Assembly: GCA_029747015.1 (NCBI GenBank)
Contig: JAKOGI010000541.1
Span: 167,177-231,176 of the forward strand
Direction: 5' to 3'
Length of the DNA stretch: 64,000 nucleotides
Source: Carnegiea gigantea
Lineage: Eukaryota; Streptophyta; Magnoliopsida; Caryophyllales; Cactaceae
Below are positions 10,847 to 24,291 of this stretch, one piece after another; the stretch's first letter is position 1; every line of letters starts with the position of its first letter. The notes under the pieces are model-generated. The model saw only the letters and a program-made list of their open reading frames with translations. It searched no databases and had not been told where the DNA came from. The translations under genes were made by a program, and so were the position numbers.

Positions 10847-11962
10847 TTTAGGTGCACGCAGCACCAAATGTGGTATGATCATTCCAACCCTTCTCCTTAC
10901 TCCTCTTTTCTTTTGTTTCTTTTCTTTTTGTTTAGTTGTAAATATTAGGTTGTGTTTACCTGTGGATATTAGGTGGTGTTTTTGTTGGTGATCAACTTTG
11001 AGGTGAACTTTGAGATGTTGTTGAGCCAACTGATGGCTATGATCACCTCTTTGCTCTGTTTTCGTTTGTGTGATTTTGTTTTCTTTGTTTTTGTGCATTT
11101 TTGTGCTGGTAGTGACTCCTCGACTTCCAATGAGGACATTGTGAGATTTAGGTGTAGGGGTGGGAAGTCATATACCCTTTTGTGCATATTTTTGTGAAAT
11201 TTTTACACTTTTGTGTAGTTTCACTTTTTGGCTTTGGAGAAGCTTCGTACTTTTCTGATTAGCTTAAATGCCATGTGCTTTGACTATTAGCTTATATGGG
11301 AACATGATGTGCATGATAGATCTTCATCCTCAGTGTGTCATTTTAGGCCCTAATTCTAACCCTGATTATTCATTATTGATGTGTAGTCTAATCTTTATCT
11401 ATACTATCATCATTAACTTAGGGCTTTAGTCTTCCATGATTGGCTCTCCCACTTATCTTGTACACAGTAACTTTAGTCTTTGTTTGCTTTCCCAAAAAAA
11501 AAAGAAAAAAACATAGAAAAAGAAAAAAAAATTGAAATGACAAGTATTCCTTTGAGGCATGTTCTATTGGGCGTTACACTTTGAGGCAATACTGATGCTG
11601 GGTGTGATCCTTTCAGGTAATACTGTTACTGGAAATGCTTGCTTTCCATGTTAATAAGCCAATAATGTAGTTTCTATCAATCAAGTGGGATTCAGTTTGA
11701 TTCTGGTAAGCCTAAGTCCTAGGATGATGATACACTAGCACACTGAGCACAAGGATGGATTCCAAGTTTTGATGTACAGTGATGTGAAAAGTTAGTGCTT
11801 TGATGTCATTGATGGGGATAGAGAGTCTTGATATGTATGCCCTGTTTATATGTAGGTTAATATCTTTGTTGCATAGGTGCCTTGGTTAGTTAAAATATGT
11901 ATAAAGTTCTCTCTTGTATATATTTGCGCTTTGTTTGTACATCCAAACTGTTTTCAAGTTCC
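10847..11962 (+). other. 3' non-coding part of the gag-only element
   Basis: T-rich sequence follows the gag-like frame. A purine-rich patch (AGGTGTAGGGGTGGGAAG, 11150-11167) resembles a PPT but lies 800 bp before the LTR. No clear PPT abuts 11963. An A-rich tract (11492-11532) is the only other notable feature. The small open frames here are on T-rich sequence and not credible. Confidence 0.5.
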
Positions 11963-13165
11963 TGTTAGACGATAATTTGTTGAATTTTACGTGCCTTTGT
12001 TACCTAATTTTAGCTTGTATAATAATATAATCTTCAGGATTTTTACTTGTTTTATTTGCTTTTATAGGTAATAAACTTTAATCGAGCAAACGCCGCGAAA
12101 AAGAGCGAAGCAAAAGACGGCAAGAAAGGATGATGAGGTAGCCTGCCATCGTGCCCAAAAATTGGGATGGTGTGGCTGTACGACGTGGTACAACCGTGCC
12201 ACCCCAGAAAGGGGTGGCTGTGTCACCTGACTTCGATCGCACACTCGATTTCCTATTTAAAGCCCCTTCAGGCGTTTTTATTCCGACCTCGGAGGGCTCT
12301 CCTTTTGCGACTTTTTGGGAGTTCTTAGCTTAATTTTAGCCAATAAAAACCCCATTTAGGGGGATTAGATTAGTTTAGTTTTAAGTACAATTTGTAGAAG
12401 ACGGATTGATTTCAAGATTTAATGCTAAGCTCTTCCTCTCTCTCTCTCACATTAATTTCATGCTTTTGAGTTTCTTTGCTAGTTTAATAAATTATTGTTT
12501 TACTTTGGTTTCTATGTTTGTTTGTTGAATTAAAGCCTTGATCTTTGGTTGTGATTTGTTCTTGAGATGGCCAATTGATTCTTGTGTAGACCATGACCTA
12601 CTTTGTTCATGCTTGAATTTAGAGTTTTCTTTTATGCCCATCAAGTGATCGATAAAATGCTTGAAAGAGCTTTTATCCGTATTTTGGGGCATTCTACTTA
12701 TGCTGATAGATTAGGTTGATTGTCTAGTGTGGGTAGACAGAATAGCTAGGATTCGGATATGAAAATGGCCTCGGTCGCTAGCTGGGTCAAGGATTATCAA
12801 TCTTGTAGTTTATTTAACTAATCCCATGAAAATAGGAGGTTAGAACAATTATACTAGCACATGACCCTTGAGACAGGGCTTGGGCGGTCTTTAATGATGC
12901 AACCGATCATCTTTGAATACTAGCATAACTTGGGAAGGTTAAGGTTTGACTTGATTGATTTGTTTATCTTAGGTTTAATCATAATCGAAATCTTTGTTTT
13001 TGTTTTAGTAGTTTAATTCTATTTTCTATCCCCTCTATTATGCCTAGCTTGAGATGCTTTAGTTAGGTCTGGTATTTAGAAACATAACTCCCTATAGGCG
13101 ACACCCCGAGTACTCAACGATGCACCTTGCACTTGGGGTTTACAAATATTAAAACTTACCTAACA
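11963..13165 (+). repeat. 3' LTR of the gag-only element
   Basis: It pairs with 8265-9428 over its whole length. TATA-like TATTTAAAG is at 12254-12262. The GGTGGC-type hairpin region seen in the 5' LTR is rearranged and longer here (about 12166-12230). It ends CTAACA. Confidence 0.85.
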
Positions 13166-13170
13166 CAGAC

Positions 13171-16100
13171 GCAGTTTAATAAGTGAGACTAAACAACACA
13201 AAAAAAAAGTAAAAAGGAATAAAAGGGGGGCCGAGACCCTTTTCTTCCTCCCAAGAACGGGAACTAGGGGGTTTTCTGCTACCCCAGCCCCGTGAACCAC
13301 CAAAAGAAGAGAGAGAGAGAGAGAGAGAGAGAGATGAGGCGCGACTATAGCGGTGCCGTCGCTCCACAGCTCGCACTACAACTACAACACCATACCCCGC
13401 TAGGCTAGAGGGAGATATCAAGTGAGAACAAGGGAGCAAGGTAAGAGAGAGGATTGGGGCTGCGCCTAGGCGTCGGCAATGGTAGGTTTGGCGGCACGGT
13501 GTCTCCGGTGACCACCAAGAGCCACGTGAATCAAGGGTTTGAGGGCTAATATTTTCAAATCCTGTACATCACAACTGTTGCAACCAGCATTGTTGGCAGT
13601 TGGGGTCGGTTTTCATGGCTAGGCGAGGTCGAGAGAAAAAGGTTAAAAGGAGGATGGGTAGTAGTAACCACGGCAACAGAACGACTGGTCTTCATTAGGT
13701 GGGTTCTCTTCTGTTGGTGCTTCTGGGTTTGTTCATTAAGTTCAATTCTGCCCAACTTTATTAAGCAGTTTTTGAATTGTTCTCACGTACCCATTTGCAT
13801 ATCGTGCTATCTTAGTGATCCTCCTTGGTGTGCAACAGTCATTCGATAAAATGCGAGACTAAACTAAGAATCTAAGCACAGGCATCCTGCTATTGCGTTT
13901 GGGCTAGAGACCGACCATGCGACCCATAAATTGGGTCCTTAGCTTAGAGTCCAGGTGGGTGGTTCCTGATCCCTAAACTTACTACGGATTTGCAAATGTT
14001 TTTAAAATATCTGCAGTAGTTAATTTAGTAGTTAGGTTGAAACTATGATGAGTTGACAAACTGTAAGTAGTTGGTGAATCATTTAGGTTGAACTGATATG
14101 GTTTTGAGGACTATTGCGGTTAGTGTTGGGAGGAGGGAGTTTGGATTATGTGAAATCTGTGTATTACGAAGTGTGATGTTGTATTTAATGTTGCATTATA
14201 TGTGTTGAGTGCCGAAACTTAGTCAATTTGTGTCAATGAACTAAATGTGATATGTTAGCCTTGGGTTTGCGCATGCGTTTTGTGTGTATGCCTGAATTGA
14301 GTTTCATGCTAAATTGAAGCTTTTATAACTATTTGATTGCTTGGTGTGTTAAGCAGACTTAAGCAAAGAGACATGTAACTACACTTAAATGAACCCTGTG
14401 TCATATCGTGAATAGTTTCCTGTATTCAATCGTGATGCTAAGTCACCTAGAGTTAAAATGTGTGACTGTCTATGGTAGATAGACAGATGTTAGCTAACGG
14501 TAGTAGTGATTATGCAATGTAAACCCCTTTTATGACCTGAATAACATCTCTTGAGTATGTTTAGAACTTCATGTCATTAGATGAAATGTTCACATCTGAA
14601 GTGTAAGAAATCGAGATAATTGTATATGAATTCAACGTTACCTTTAAAACGAGTTTTCATATCACCTGTTTTGAAGAATGAATGAATATGTAGTCATTAA
14701 CTCATTTTAAGTATATTTTATCAAAATTAGTGGTTCTATGCTTTCAAAGGTCAATGCCAAATCTTTATTGGCTTCAAGCCTCTTAAGAATGAGAATGTCA
14801 TTATTTGTGGTGCAATGAAAGTTGTAATGCAAGTGGTATTTGATGTGAAATGCATCTAAAATGTTTTGGGCTAGGAGAATGGTGCTAAGTGCTTTGACAA
14901 ATGATTAGGGAGCAGACCCAATTTGCAAGAACCTAAAGCTTAGGAGGTAGACCCAGAAGTGGGAACCCTAGAAGACTCTGATGAGCGTAACGGTCAACTA
15001 AATTCCCCGGGGATAATACGAAATGTGAGTGACAATCTCACCGGAACGATGGAGCGTGAGTGACAGCCTCACCTGTACTAAGCACAAATATGAGAATCCG
15101 ATGCCTTATAAAATGATTTCGTACATGTCATGCGATGTAGATGCCTCATTCGAGGGTGATGTTAATGTAAAGATATGAAAAAGGTGCATATCTTCTTGAA
15201 AAAAGTTTTCATTGAGTTCCAGTTATCTACCAAGTGCGTAACGAGGTTTTATAAGAATTTTCATTGGTTTAAGTGATATACATTAATCTCGCTTTCTTGA
15301 TAAATGGAGTCTCACTTGATGATTTTGTTTAAACTCTTTTATGATGGGTGTTTATATGTGGACAAAGTGTTCTATTGCATCCAATACTAGATTTGTTGCA
15401 TGAATTAGCTTAATAATGAATCCTCTGTGTGTGTTATGCGATGCTATGCTTATATTATGTGATTTTATGTTCATATAACATGGGATTACCACAAATAAGC
15501 TATAAAAGACTTAGATTAGACAAGTTAAGTACCTTGTGCATGAATTAGAAGGAGAATAAGATTACCATTGTACTAGAGAGGTCATTGAGGTGATGACAAA
15601 TGTGAAAGACCCTACATGCTTATTACACAATATGATAGATATCATATTATGTGTGCGCTACCTAAAGCATGATGTGTAACTGTTTAGTTTTCTGGGGGTT
15701 GGGAATTATTCACTGAGCGTGTGATAGTTCATGCTGCTATCTTTTCCCTTTTCCCCAGGATTTGGTTATGATAGGTAAAGTTTGGACTACACAAGTTGAA
15801 TCAGAGACTTCTTGCACTTTGGAAAGATGTGAAGGGCTTATGTGATATAGATTTAAGAGTTATTAGTGTTGTGTAATGTATTTATAAGTATGCAAGCCCT
15901 GTAAGTTAATTTTGTTGGTTCATATATAATATATTGAGTAATAGTCGCTCTGAATGGCCGTGTGGGCTAACCATCTATGTGGTCAGTTATTTGCTTAGCC
16001 GTTTTACTTATTATGGGATGTAAACCCCCATGCTCTGGATGTGTGATCTTTTGAGCTATATCTTTATTGTTCTTTCTGTGTATTGAACTTTATTCTTGGT

Positions 16101-16317
16101 ATACTCCAAGTGTGCAGCTCGTAGAGTTGTGATATCCCGCATTTAGTCGTTGAGTTATGAATGTATGTTTATGCATTTATCGAATGTAGGTACCTCTTGT
16201 AAGGTTGGAAGCCTAATTTTAGCCCATTTTTAGGCAGAACTCTGCCTATTTCACCCCAAATCTTAAGATATAAAGAAATCATTAATACTCATAACCCCAG
16301 AGGTTAGAGGTGTTATA
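13171..16317 (+). repeat. LARD-B 5' LTR, second part
   Basis: It aligns with 20342-24906 of the 3' LTR after removal of the solo LTR there. It opens with an A-rich stretch, then a GC-rich island of about 350 bp (13220-13530) holding a GA microsatellite (13308-13334) and GAGCCACGTGAA. The rest is AT-rich and non-coding. It ends GGTGTTATA (TA for CA) directly before the PBS. Confidence 0.82.
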
Positions 16318-16808
16318 GATAGTATCAGAACAAGGTCCTGTGACTATGGGCAGCAACCTGAGCCCTATCTTTCATATAGTTGCCTAGGAACACTTTGTGA
16401 TAATGTGACATATGTCGTGCTCTGTGTGCAAATGTGCCTTATGGAATGGTTATTTGCGACTTTTGTGCGTAGCCGGAGTAGTTCGGTTAATTAAAAGGGG
16501 GTGAGTTATGCATCAGTATAAGAGCTAATTGGCTCCTTATGCCTTGAACTGGCATTGTGGATGCTCCATTGGTGCAATACGTACTAATTGACTTGACCGA
16601 TTAACAGTTATGTGATTTGGTTAAGCCATAGGATAAAATGTGAGCTGTGTGTTAGAATGTGAACCCAATTAACTTGTGCATTCTTGCGTGAACTAAGTGA
16701 TGGTTCGGATAGTAAATGTTTCATTAGTGCGCCCTGATAAAACAATCGAAAGTTAAAGTACATTGTTTTAAACTTAAACGATTGGAAATCTTTTTCCAAG
16801 CTCATTCT

Positions 16809-16870
16809 TTGCCCCTACATACAGATTGCTCCTTAAGCCCTACAAGAGAGAGGGCAGACATACTTAGAAG
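16809..16870 (+). other. LARD-B copy of conserved internal motif P (stem decayed)
   Basis: TTTGCCCC, ATTGCTCCT, a run of AGAG and GCAGACATACTT occur in the same order as the PBS-side stem-loop motif of LARD-A. The flanking arms (CATACAG/CATACTT) are not complementary here, so the motif survives as sequence but not as a hairpin. Confidence 0.5.
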
Positions 16871-19582
16871 TGGTAGAGAAGAGGCTAAAAATAGATAAGT
16901 TATTTTCCACCTTTGAAATTCAGGATTTTGAAATGTTAATGTCATTTTGGCTGTTGCGTTAAGTTTTACTTTACACTGAAGGAGTTGCCTTCCTTTAATA
17001 ATGATGAATGAGTTTAGGCTCATAAGCACATGTCTTCATATGCGTTGGGATGTTGCTTGTGAATGTGTACGTGCTACGATGTGTTCATCAATGGAATCAT
17101 TCATAATGGACTAAGAGAGAAATGACTAGAGATCAGTTGCTATGAGTGATAATCCTACTAAATGATACCTTCCTCTTTTGAATTTTGAATTGCTTGAGGA
17201 AACGAGGGGATGTTTTTGTATGCATGCTTAAAGGATTAAATGCTGGCAGTAGAATCTTGTTGAACATTGCGTAAGTGTACCTATCATTCCCCATCCTTGT
17301 CATTATTTCCTATACAGTGCATTACTTGCTTTCTATCATACAAACTATTATTCGTGATGTGGGGTGACAATGTTTTGGCTGGAATGAAGCCTCATACGCC
17401 TAGAAAGTGCGAAGGAGAGAGAACCTAGCAAACTTTAGAATTATATGTAGTAAACGACTCTTACTAAGATATGCAACCTACACGGTAAGGCTCCTATGAT
17501 TCCTTATAGGACAGATGTGTCTCATAAGACCTCGACACATACCTATAATACCCTTAACGTTGACCATACTCAAAATGGTTATAGCTTGTTGGTCGATAAT
17601 CTCTTTAAAATTTGGATGAGCTTTCGGCCATACCATTGACCACAGGTTGCATATTAGGATTACACGCGTGTATACACGTCTAAGTGTTTTCCCTATGTGA
17701 CAACCCTGCAAGTTTGAATGTCTTAAGGAATGATTATGGCATCATATGCTGCATGAAGCCATGGGAGTACCTATAGTTAGGATTGTTGTGAGTGGTCGTC
17801 CGTATGTTTGTGGTCGAATGCTAAGAGAATGAGTTTTTAGTGGTTGCTTGGCTTGAACTTGATTAAACATATGACTGTACTAGCCGAGCGATTTGATTTA
17901 TGTGGTTAGTTACACAACATGACTCTTAATCATCATTTACAGTCCATGAATTCTATTTTCGCATGTTATAGTTGGAGTAATTAAACATAATATATGTAAT
18001 GCGTGACTTGATGACAATAGAGTTGCATTTGCATGTGTTCACATCTATAGCTGGGTATACTTCATATATAAGAAAGGTAGCATGGTAGAGCATCTAAGGG
18101 CATGCTAGCATATATATAGATACTCACACATTCATTATGCACAATCATTGTTGCATTATAGGAGTTAGCTCACTTACTAGCTATGTGGGTGACCTATTAA
18201 GTACATGAGCTTCTTGGTGCTCGTTTTAAGCCTGTATAGGATGTAGTTGAGATCAATGCACAACCTAATATGTGTGGCCTATCACATGATAAGATCGTTA
18301 GAGTGTTACTTGCATTACATGACCCCTATTGCTTTATGTTATAGATTGAATGGCTGGATGCACATATATTTAATACACGACCTAGTGACTATCAAAATTT
18401 GCATTCACATGCGCTCTTATGTTTGGTAAGAATAACATACTAGTACCTCGTATTTTTTAGGCTAACCTCTATTTGGATACCCAAATGCCAACGTGCTTCA
18501 TATGACACGATGATGTGTAGGTGTACTTACGATCATATGCGAGCCTTTACTGTATCATCTGGTCCTTAATTTGTAGAACGTCGCAGTTAAAGTGTTTGAT
18601 TGAAGTGTTCTGATGCGATTTAACTATATATTGGTATATACTTGTGCTATCCCCATTGGGACATGGGTATGTCAATTTACCTGCCTAGCTTCATGACTTA
18701 GAGAGAAACTAATTCCACATGGAAACTTGAGGGTAGGGCTTTACATTACGTAAACCATTGTGATTAAACTAATGTAATTACCATGCCTTTTATTGCTCGT
18801 TTAGCTATACCTATCGATAGAATATCCTTGATTGGGATGATTGCATTCGTATGCATAATAGGGGGCATCAATTTGGAGCTCTGAATTACTACCTTGCTAA
18901 CTCTCATGCTGCTTTCCATACCACATTCCACTACCTATAAAAACTAGTGACCACTTCAGTGATGTTCCTACTGAAAAAGACTTCCTTGGGTGGCTGAATT
19001 ACCAATCACAGTGTAGGTGAATAATTGGGAGTAGTGACCTTACACCCCCCAACCTCATCACCCCCTTCAAATAATGTCTGCATAAGAAGTGCTGGAAACC
19101 TTCCTATCATTGACCTGTTATTGGACCATGTTCCCCAAGCTGTTCTAGGCTTAGTGATTGATGACCACATGCATTATCCCAGTAATATGCCCTATATATA
19201 TACTGAAACATAGATTAACTCTGGGGATTATGCTTGATTTCAAAATGCAATGTTGTTACAAACCTATATGTCATTCTTGTGTGTTGTCATTGTTCATGTA
19301 AAGCTATGTGATGCTATGTGATGCAATGCAATGCCCTTTCTATTCCACATGATATAGAATTCCTGGTCGACAGACTTAATCGTAAAATGATTTGATTCCT
19401 TCATGCATTAGGAAGGACTTGATATAGCCGCATACCCTTATTCAACCTTCATTAGTACCACTGGTTGTCATGTATAGAAAGGGTCCTCATGTGTCAACTT
19501 ATGTGCTCCTATGTAAAGTGGTTCTTGTTTAACCCTTGTTTTAACGTGATTTTAAAAAAGGTATCCATGCAAACTCAATTGC

Positions 19583-19640
19583 CCTCTTCGATGCGATTTG
19601 CTGTCAGCACCTCAATAGAGTGAGTAGACACTTGAAGATG
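19583..19640 (+). other. LARD-B copy of conserved internal motif Q (stem-loop)
   Basis: The arms CTCTTCGATGCG and CACTTGAAGATG can pair over TCTTCGA/TTGAAGA with one G-T wobble. They flank a loop starting ATTTGC and ending GAGTGAGTAGA, identical at both loop ends to motif Q of LARD-A. Confidence 0.6.
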
Positions 19641-19808
19641 ATTGGCAAAGAGGAGATTGGATACCATAAGCTCGTTTTTTATTTAAAAGATACAGTTGAT
19701 TCCAAAATGAAGTTTTTGGATCCTAATGCAAGTTGTGTAGATCATAGAACATGTGTACATCTTATGTTTGACTAAACTGTGAACTTTGGAATTTTGAGGA
19801 CAAAATTC

Positions 19809-19824
19809 TTTTAGGGGGAGAATG
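19809..19824 (+). other. LARD-B polypurine tract
   Basis: CTTTTAGGGGGAGAATG-type sequence directly precedes the 3' LTR, which begins TGATAGCAGGGG at 19825. It overlaps the pol C-terminal relic, as in Tekay/Del-type elements. Confidence 0.85.
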
Positions 19825-19854
19825 TGATAGCAGGGGTTCTTAATCTGGGGCTAA

Positions 19855-20089
19855 GGGCCTATTCTTTTCGTAGGTAAATCAGGGTAAGTAAACGGGTGAA
19901 GTAGGTTGAGGTAGGTTAAAGTAGGCTGAGATAGGTTGAAGTGGCTTGAAGTAGATTGAAGTAGGTCGAAGTGGGTTGAAGTAGGTTGAAATAGGTTGAA
20001 GTGGGTTGAAGTAGGTTAAAATAGGTTGAAGTGGGTTGAAGTGGGTTGAGATTGGTATTTTAAAATTGACTCACGAAAAGAACAGGGCC
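19855..20089. mobile_element. Tourist-like MITE with a 10-bp minisatellite core
   Basis: A 235-bp insertion is absent from the 5' LTR. The ends are inverted: GGGCCTATTCTTTTCGT on the left and, read inward, GGCCCTGTTCTTTTCGT on the right. Both sides carry the 3-bp duplication TAA (19852-19854 and 20090-20092), and the empty site GCTAACT is seen at about 8010. TAA target duplications with GGG/GCC ends point to PIF/Harbinger (Tourist) MITEs. Confidence 0.85.
19901..20050 (+). repeat. 10-bp minisatellite, 15 units
   Basis: The consensus GTAGGTTGAA repeats in perfect 10-bp register 15 times, with point variants such as GTGGGTTGAA and ATAGGTTGAA. It makes up most of the MITE interior. Confidence 0.92.
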
Positions 20090-20485
20090 TAACTCTCTAC
20101 ATTTATGTTTTCATCAACTGTGTTCTATTTAATTGGCCGTGTTATACTGATTGTATGCATACTAATTAGGTGTACTATTTATACGAAGTAATTTTATAAA
20201 TTTTCCTAATTAATTAATGGATTTCATGAAATTAGTGGGTTCGTTAAAAGCTAAGCCAAGGTGTACTTACGCAAAATTAGCAAACTGTGCAAAGGCATGT
20301 GGGGTCGAGATTAGCGGAATTAGATGATTTAGGACCGGATTCGGTTTGATAAGTGAGACTAAACAACATAAAAAAATTTAAAAAGGGGAAAAGGAACAAA
20401 AGAGGGGTCGAGACCACCTTTCTTCCTCGCAAGAATGGGAACCGAGGGCGTTCTCTACTATGTCAGCCCTGTGAACTACCAGAGA

Positions 20486-20523
20486 AGAGAGAGAGAGAGC
20501 GAGAGAGAGAGAGAGAGAGAGAG
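20486..20523 (+). repeat. GA microsatellite in LARD-B 3' LTR
   Basis: Nearly pure GA dinucleotide run with one GC interruption; the counterpart in the 5' LTR is at 13308-13334. Confidence 0.9.
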
Positions 20524-22900
20524 ATGGCGCGGCAGCGGTGCCACCTCAGATCGCGCCACAGCTGTGACCTTGTACCCGGTCAGACAGAGAGAGACATCGA
20601 GCGAGAGCGAGGGAGTAAGATGACAGAGAGGATTGGGCTGCGCCTAGGCGTCGGCAATGACAGGTTTGGCAGCGAGCTTTCTCCCTTGGGCTCGAGTCCG
20701 GCAACCACTAGGAGCCACGCAAATCAAGGGTTTGAGGGCGAGGGTTTTCAAACACTATGCGTCACAACTACTGTGACCCACATTGCCGGTGGTTGGGCTC
20801 AGTTCCAGTGGTCGGGCGAGGTTGAGAGAAAGAGGGAGGAAGGAGGATGGTAGTGGTAACCACAGCAACAAAATGACTAGTCTTGATGAGGTAGGTTCTC
20901 CTCTGTTGTTGCTTCCGGGTTTATTTATTAAGTTCAATTCTGCCCAACTTTATTAAGCAGTTTTTGAATTGTTCTCACTTAACCATTTGCATGCCATACC
21001 ATCTTGGTGATCCTCCTTGCTATGCAACAATCGTTTGATGAAATGTGGGATAAATTGAGAATCCAGGCAGAGGCATTCTACCAATTGCATTTGGGCTAGA
21101 GACTAAACATGCAACCCATAAATCGCGCATTTAGCATGGAGTCCAAGTGGGTGGTTCTTGATCCCTAAACCTACTACTACTTTGCAAATATTTTTTAAAT
21201 ATCTATGATAACTGATTTAGTAGTTAGGTTGAAATTGTAACGAGCTGAGAAATTATAAGTAGTCGGTCAATCAGTTTGGCTGAACTGAAATGGTTTTAAG
21301 GATTGTTGTGGTCGGTGCTATGAGGAAGGAGTTCGAGTCGTGTGAAATCCATGTATCACGAAGTGCAATGTCGTGCTTAATGCTGCATTATATGTGTTGA
21401 GTGTCGAAGCTTAGTCGATGTGCGTCAATGAGCCAAATGTGATATGTTAGCCTTGGGTTCGTGTATGCATTACGTGTGTATGCCTGAATTGGGTTTCATG
21501 CTAAATTGACGCATTTATAACTATTTGATTACTTGGCGTATTAAGCTGACTTAAGCAAATAGACATTTAATTGCACTAAAAAAAACCCTGTGTCATACCG
21601 AGAGCAGTTTCCTTTATTCAATCGTGATGCCAAGTCGTCTTGAGTCGAAATGTATGACTGTCTATGGTAGATAGACTAGATGTTGGCGAAGGGTAGTAGT
21701 GATTATGCAATGTAAGCTCTTTTATGACCTAAATGACATCTCTTGAGTATGTTTAGAAATTCATATCGTTAGATGAAATGTTTGTATCTGAAGTGTGAAA
21801 AATCGAGATAATTATGTATGAATACAATGTTACCTTTAAAACACGTTTTCATATCACCTGTCCAGAAGAGTGAATGAATATGTAGTCATTAACTCGTTTT
21901 AAGCATATTTTACCAAATGAGTGCTTCCATACTTTGAAGCTCAATGTGAAATCTTTACGGCTTCGAGCCTCTTGAGAATGAGAATGTCATTGCTAGTGAA
22001 AGTTCTAATACAAGTGCATTTGACGTGAAATGCATATAAAATATTTTGGGTTAGGAGAATGGTGCTAAATGCTTAGACAAATGATTAGGGACCAGCCTCG
22101 ATTTTCGGGAATCCTAATGCCTAGGGAGATAGACCCAAAAGTAGGAACCCTAAAAGACCCTGACGAGGGTAATGGTCTGCCAATTTCCCATGGATAATAC
22201 GAAATGTGAGTGGTGATGTCACTGGTACGATGGAACGTGAGTGACGGCCTCACCCGTACCAAGCACAAATATGAGAATCTAATGCCTTATGAAAATGATT
22301 TGGCACAAGTTATATGATGTAGATGCCTCATTCGTGGGTGATGTTAGTGTAAAGATTTGAAAATGGTGCTTATCTTCTTGAAAAGAGTTTTTTTTATTGA
22401 GTTCCAATTATCTGCCAAGTGTATCACGATGGTTTTATAAGAATTTCCATTAGTTTAAGCGATGTATGTTAATCTCACTTTCTTGCTAAAAGGAGTCTCA
22501 CTTGGTGATTTTGTTTGAACTCCCTGACGATGGGTGTTTATATGTGGACTAAGTGTTCTTTTGCATCTAATACCTAAGTTGTTACATGAAATAGCTTATT
22601 AATGAATCTTGTGTGCATGCTATGCGACGTTATGTTTATATTATGTGATGTTATGTTGGTATAACATGGGATTACCACTAATAAGCTACAAAAGACCTAG
22701 GTCAGACACATTAAGTACCTTGAGTGTGAATTAGAAAGAGAATAGGGTTACCCCCATACTAGAGAGGTCATTGAGGTGATGACAAATGTGGAAGACCCTA
22801 CATGCTTATTACATGATATTATATCTATCAGATTTTGTGTGTGTGTACCTAAAGTACGATGTACAACTGTTTTGCTTTCTAAGGATTAGGAATCATTCAC

Positions 22901-24291
22901 TGATGCACATCTCATAGGGCATTACATATAACCTTGTTCATCAAATCCCTTTGGGGTGACTTCATTTCAAATCCAAGTTTGGCAAGATCTTTTTTCTTCT
23001 CCATTGTTTGAATTTCATGGTAAAAGGCACTTTATGGAGTTTCACTTGAACTTCAAAATGCCATTTTTAAAAGATGTTTTTTTTTTTTTTGGGGAGCAAG
23101 CATGATGTGCTCATGGAGGATCATGATGATGGTCAAGCCCAAGAGTTTCTCAAGTCCAAGGAAATTCCAAGAGGTCCTCAAAGTCATGAAAAATCAACTA
23201 GAAGACTAAGTGAGCTACTGCCCCCTTTTATCCAGCACATGCAGCAACATTTTGATTTTAGTTTCAAGTCATTTGGAGTTTATTTGCCCCACCAAATTAG
23301 GTCTCCAAGTCCAATTGTCTGAAACTGCCTAAAAATCCAGAATGATACCTGCTTTTGTGGGTCCATTTTTTCTAACTATGGACCGACTTAGGAACCTAAA
23401 AATATATTTTTTGGGAACCCATATGAGTTGGTTTCAGTGTCATGGATAGAATTTCGAGCCACATCAATCATCAATACGCATAAAGGCTGTTTCTTCAGGT
23501 TGACTGACTTTTCAGCTCCAGTTTGGACCACCTGGCTTGTGCAGACGATTTCTCCCAAATGGTTTATCCAAATCCAATGAAACTTTTGCATTGGAAAATA
23601 GACTTTTCAAGCTTTTCTATGACACCTGATTCATCACATTTGTACCAGAAACAAGAGAGTTATGGCTCAATGAATCTGGCCTACTGCAGTGTGAAAATGC
23701 GGTTTGGTGGAAACATTGAATACATTTGGATTCGTCACCCCTAAGGGAACTAATTCATGGCCACTTGACTCAAGGACGTATCTACGTCAGATAAGGAGGA
23801 ATTTAGAGTTAAGCTGATTGGATTAAGTCTCAAAGCTCCTGGTTTCGGATGTTATATTGTATCTTCCCTAGTTTGCTTAGTAATTTGTTTTAAATTTCCA
23901 ATGCTAGTCTAGTAAGTTGTGTTTCTATGTAAGTTGAGAGTATTGGCCAGCCCTATAAAAGCCATACTCGAGTTCAATTTGAATATCAATTTGTGAGTTA
24001 AAGTAAGGTTGAGTTCTATCTCCCTCTAAGTGTCTCTCTCTTGCTTATCTCTAGTTTAGCTCTTTAGAGTGGTGTTCAAGAGGCTTCATAATCTTTTAAG
24101 TGGTGATATCTTATCTCATTAGATCTGAAAGTTGAGCTGTAAGAATCTTGGTGGTGATATCTTATCCAAGATCCTTAGTTTACTATCTTTTGTTGCTGGT
24201 TTTAATCAATTCACGTCACTCTTCCTCTCTTCCCTTCCCAACTACGATCCCTTCTTTGTCCTTCATCATCTAAGGACTTAGAAGTGCATCA
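22901..24291 (+). mobile_element. Solo LTR (1.39 kb) in LARD-B 3' LTR
   Basis: It begins TGATGCAC and ends GTGCATCA, a perfect 8-bp inverted terminus, with identical flanks TTCAC (22896-22900 and 24292-24296). A TATA box TATAAAA lies at 23954-23960. The corresponding empty site in the 5' LTR is near 15705-15712 (ATTCACTGAGC). The small open frames inside (23074-23322, 23523-23744) start in homopolymer or carry no recognisable domain. The LTR family is not one I can name. Confidence 0.85.

Larger units (their letters stand above)
8265..13165 (+). mobile_element. Gag-only non-autonomous LTR element (TR-GAG type), inside LARD-B 5' LTR
   Basis: LTRs of 1164 bp (8265-9428) and 1203 bp (11963-13165) begin TGTT and end CTAATA/CTAACA. 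They flank a 2.5-kb body with a degenerate tRNA-Asp type PBS and a single gag-like reading frame, and no protease, integrase or reverse transcriptase. Flanking pentamers CGGAC (8260-8264) and CAGAC (13166-13170) match at 4 of 5, and the 3' LTR of LARD-B shows the empty site near 20335. The LTRs differ by scattered substitutions and small indels, so the insertion is not recent. The layout fits non-autonomous gag-carrying LTR elements known in plants; mobilisation by an Athila/Tat-type partner is inference from the PBS. Confidence 0.85.
16318..19824 (+). other. LARD-B internal domain, non-coding
   Basis: 3507 bp between the LTRs have no gag or pol beyond the last codons of pol. The first 60 bp match the same position in LARD-A (minus strand): a degenerate PBS, TAGTATCAGAAC, at 16320-16331, then AAGGTCCTGTGACTATGGGC and the CATATAGT block. 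The last 270 bp also match LARD-A, including GATTGGATACCATAAG (19650-19665) and NFEDKILL (19790-19813). The middle is dissimilar to LARD-A by eye. Small open frames (for example minus 17478-17711) show no family resemblance. Confidence 0.8.

Noticed and set aside
20353..20853. 166-codon open frame in LARD-B 3' LTR
   Set aside because: Built around a GA microsatellite; the matching 5' LTR region does not keep the frame.
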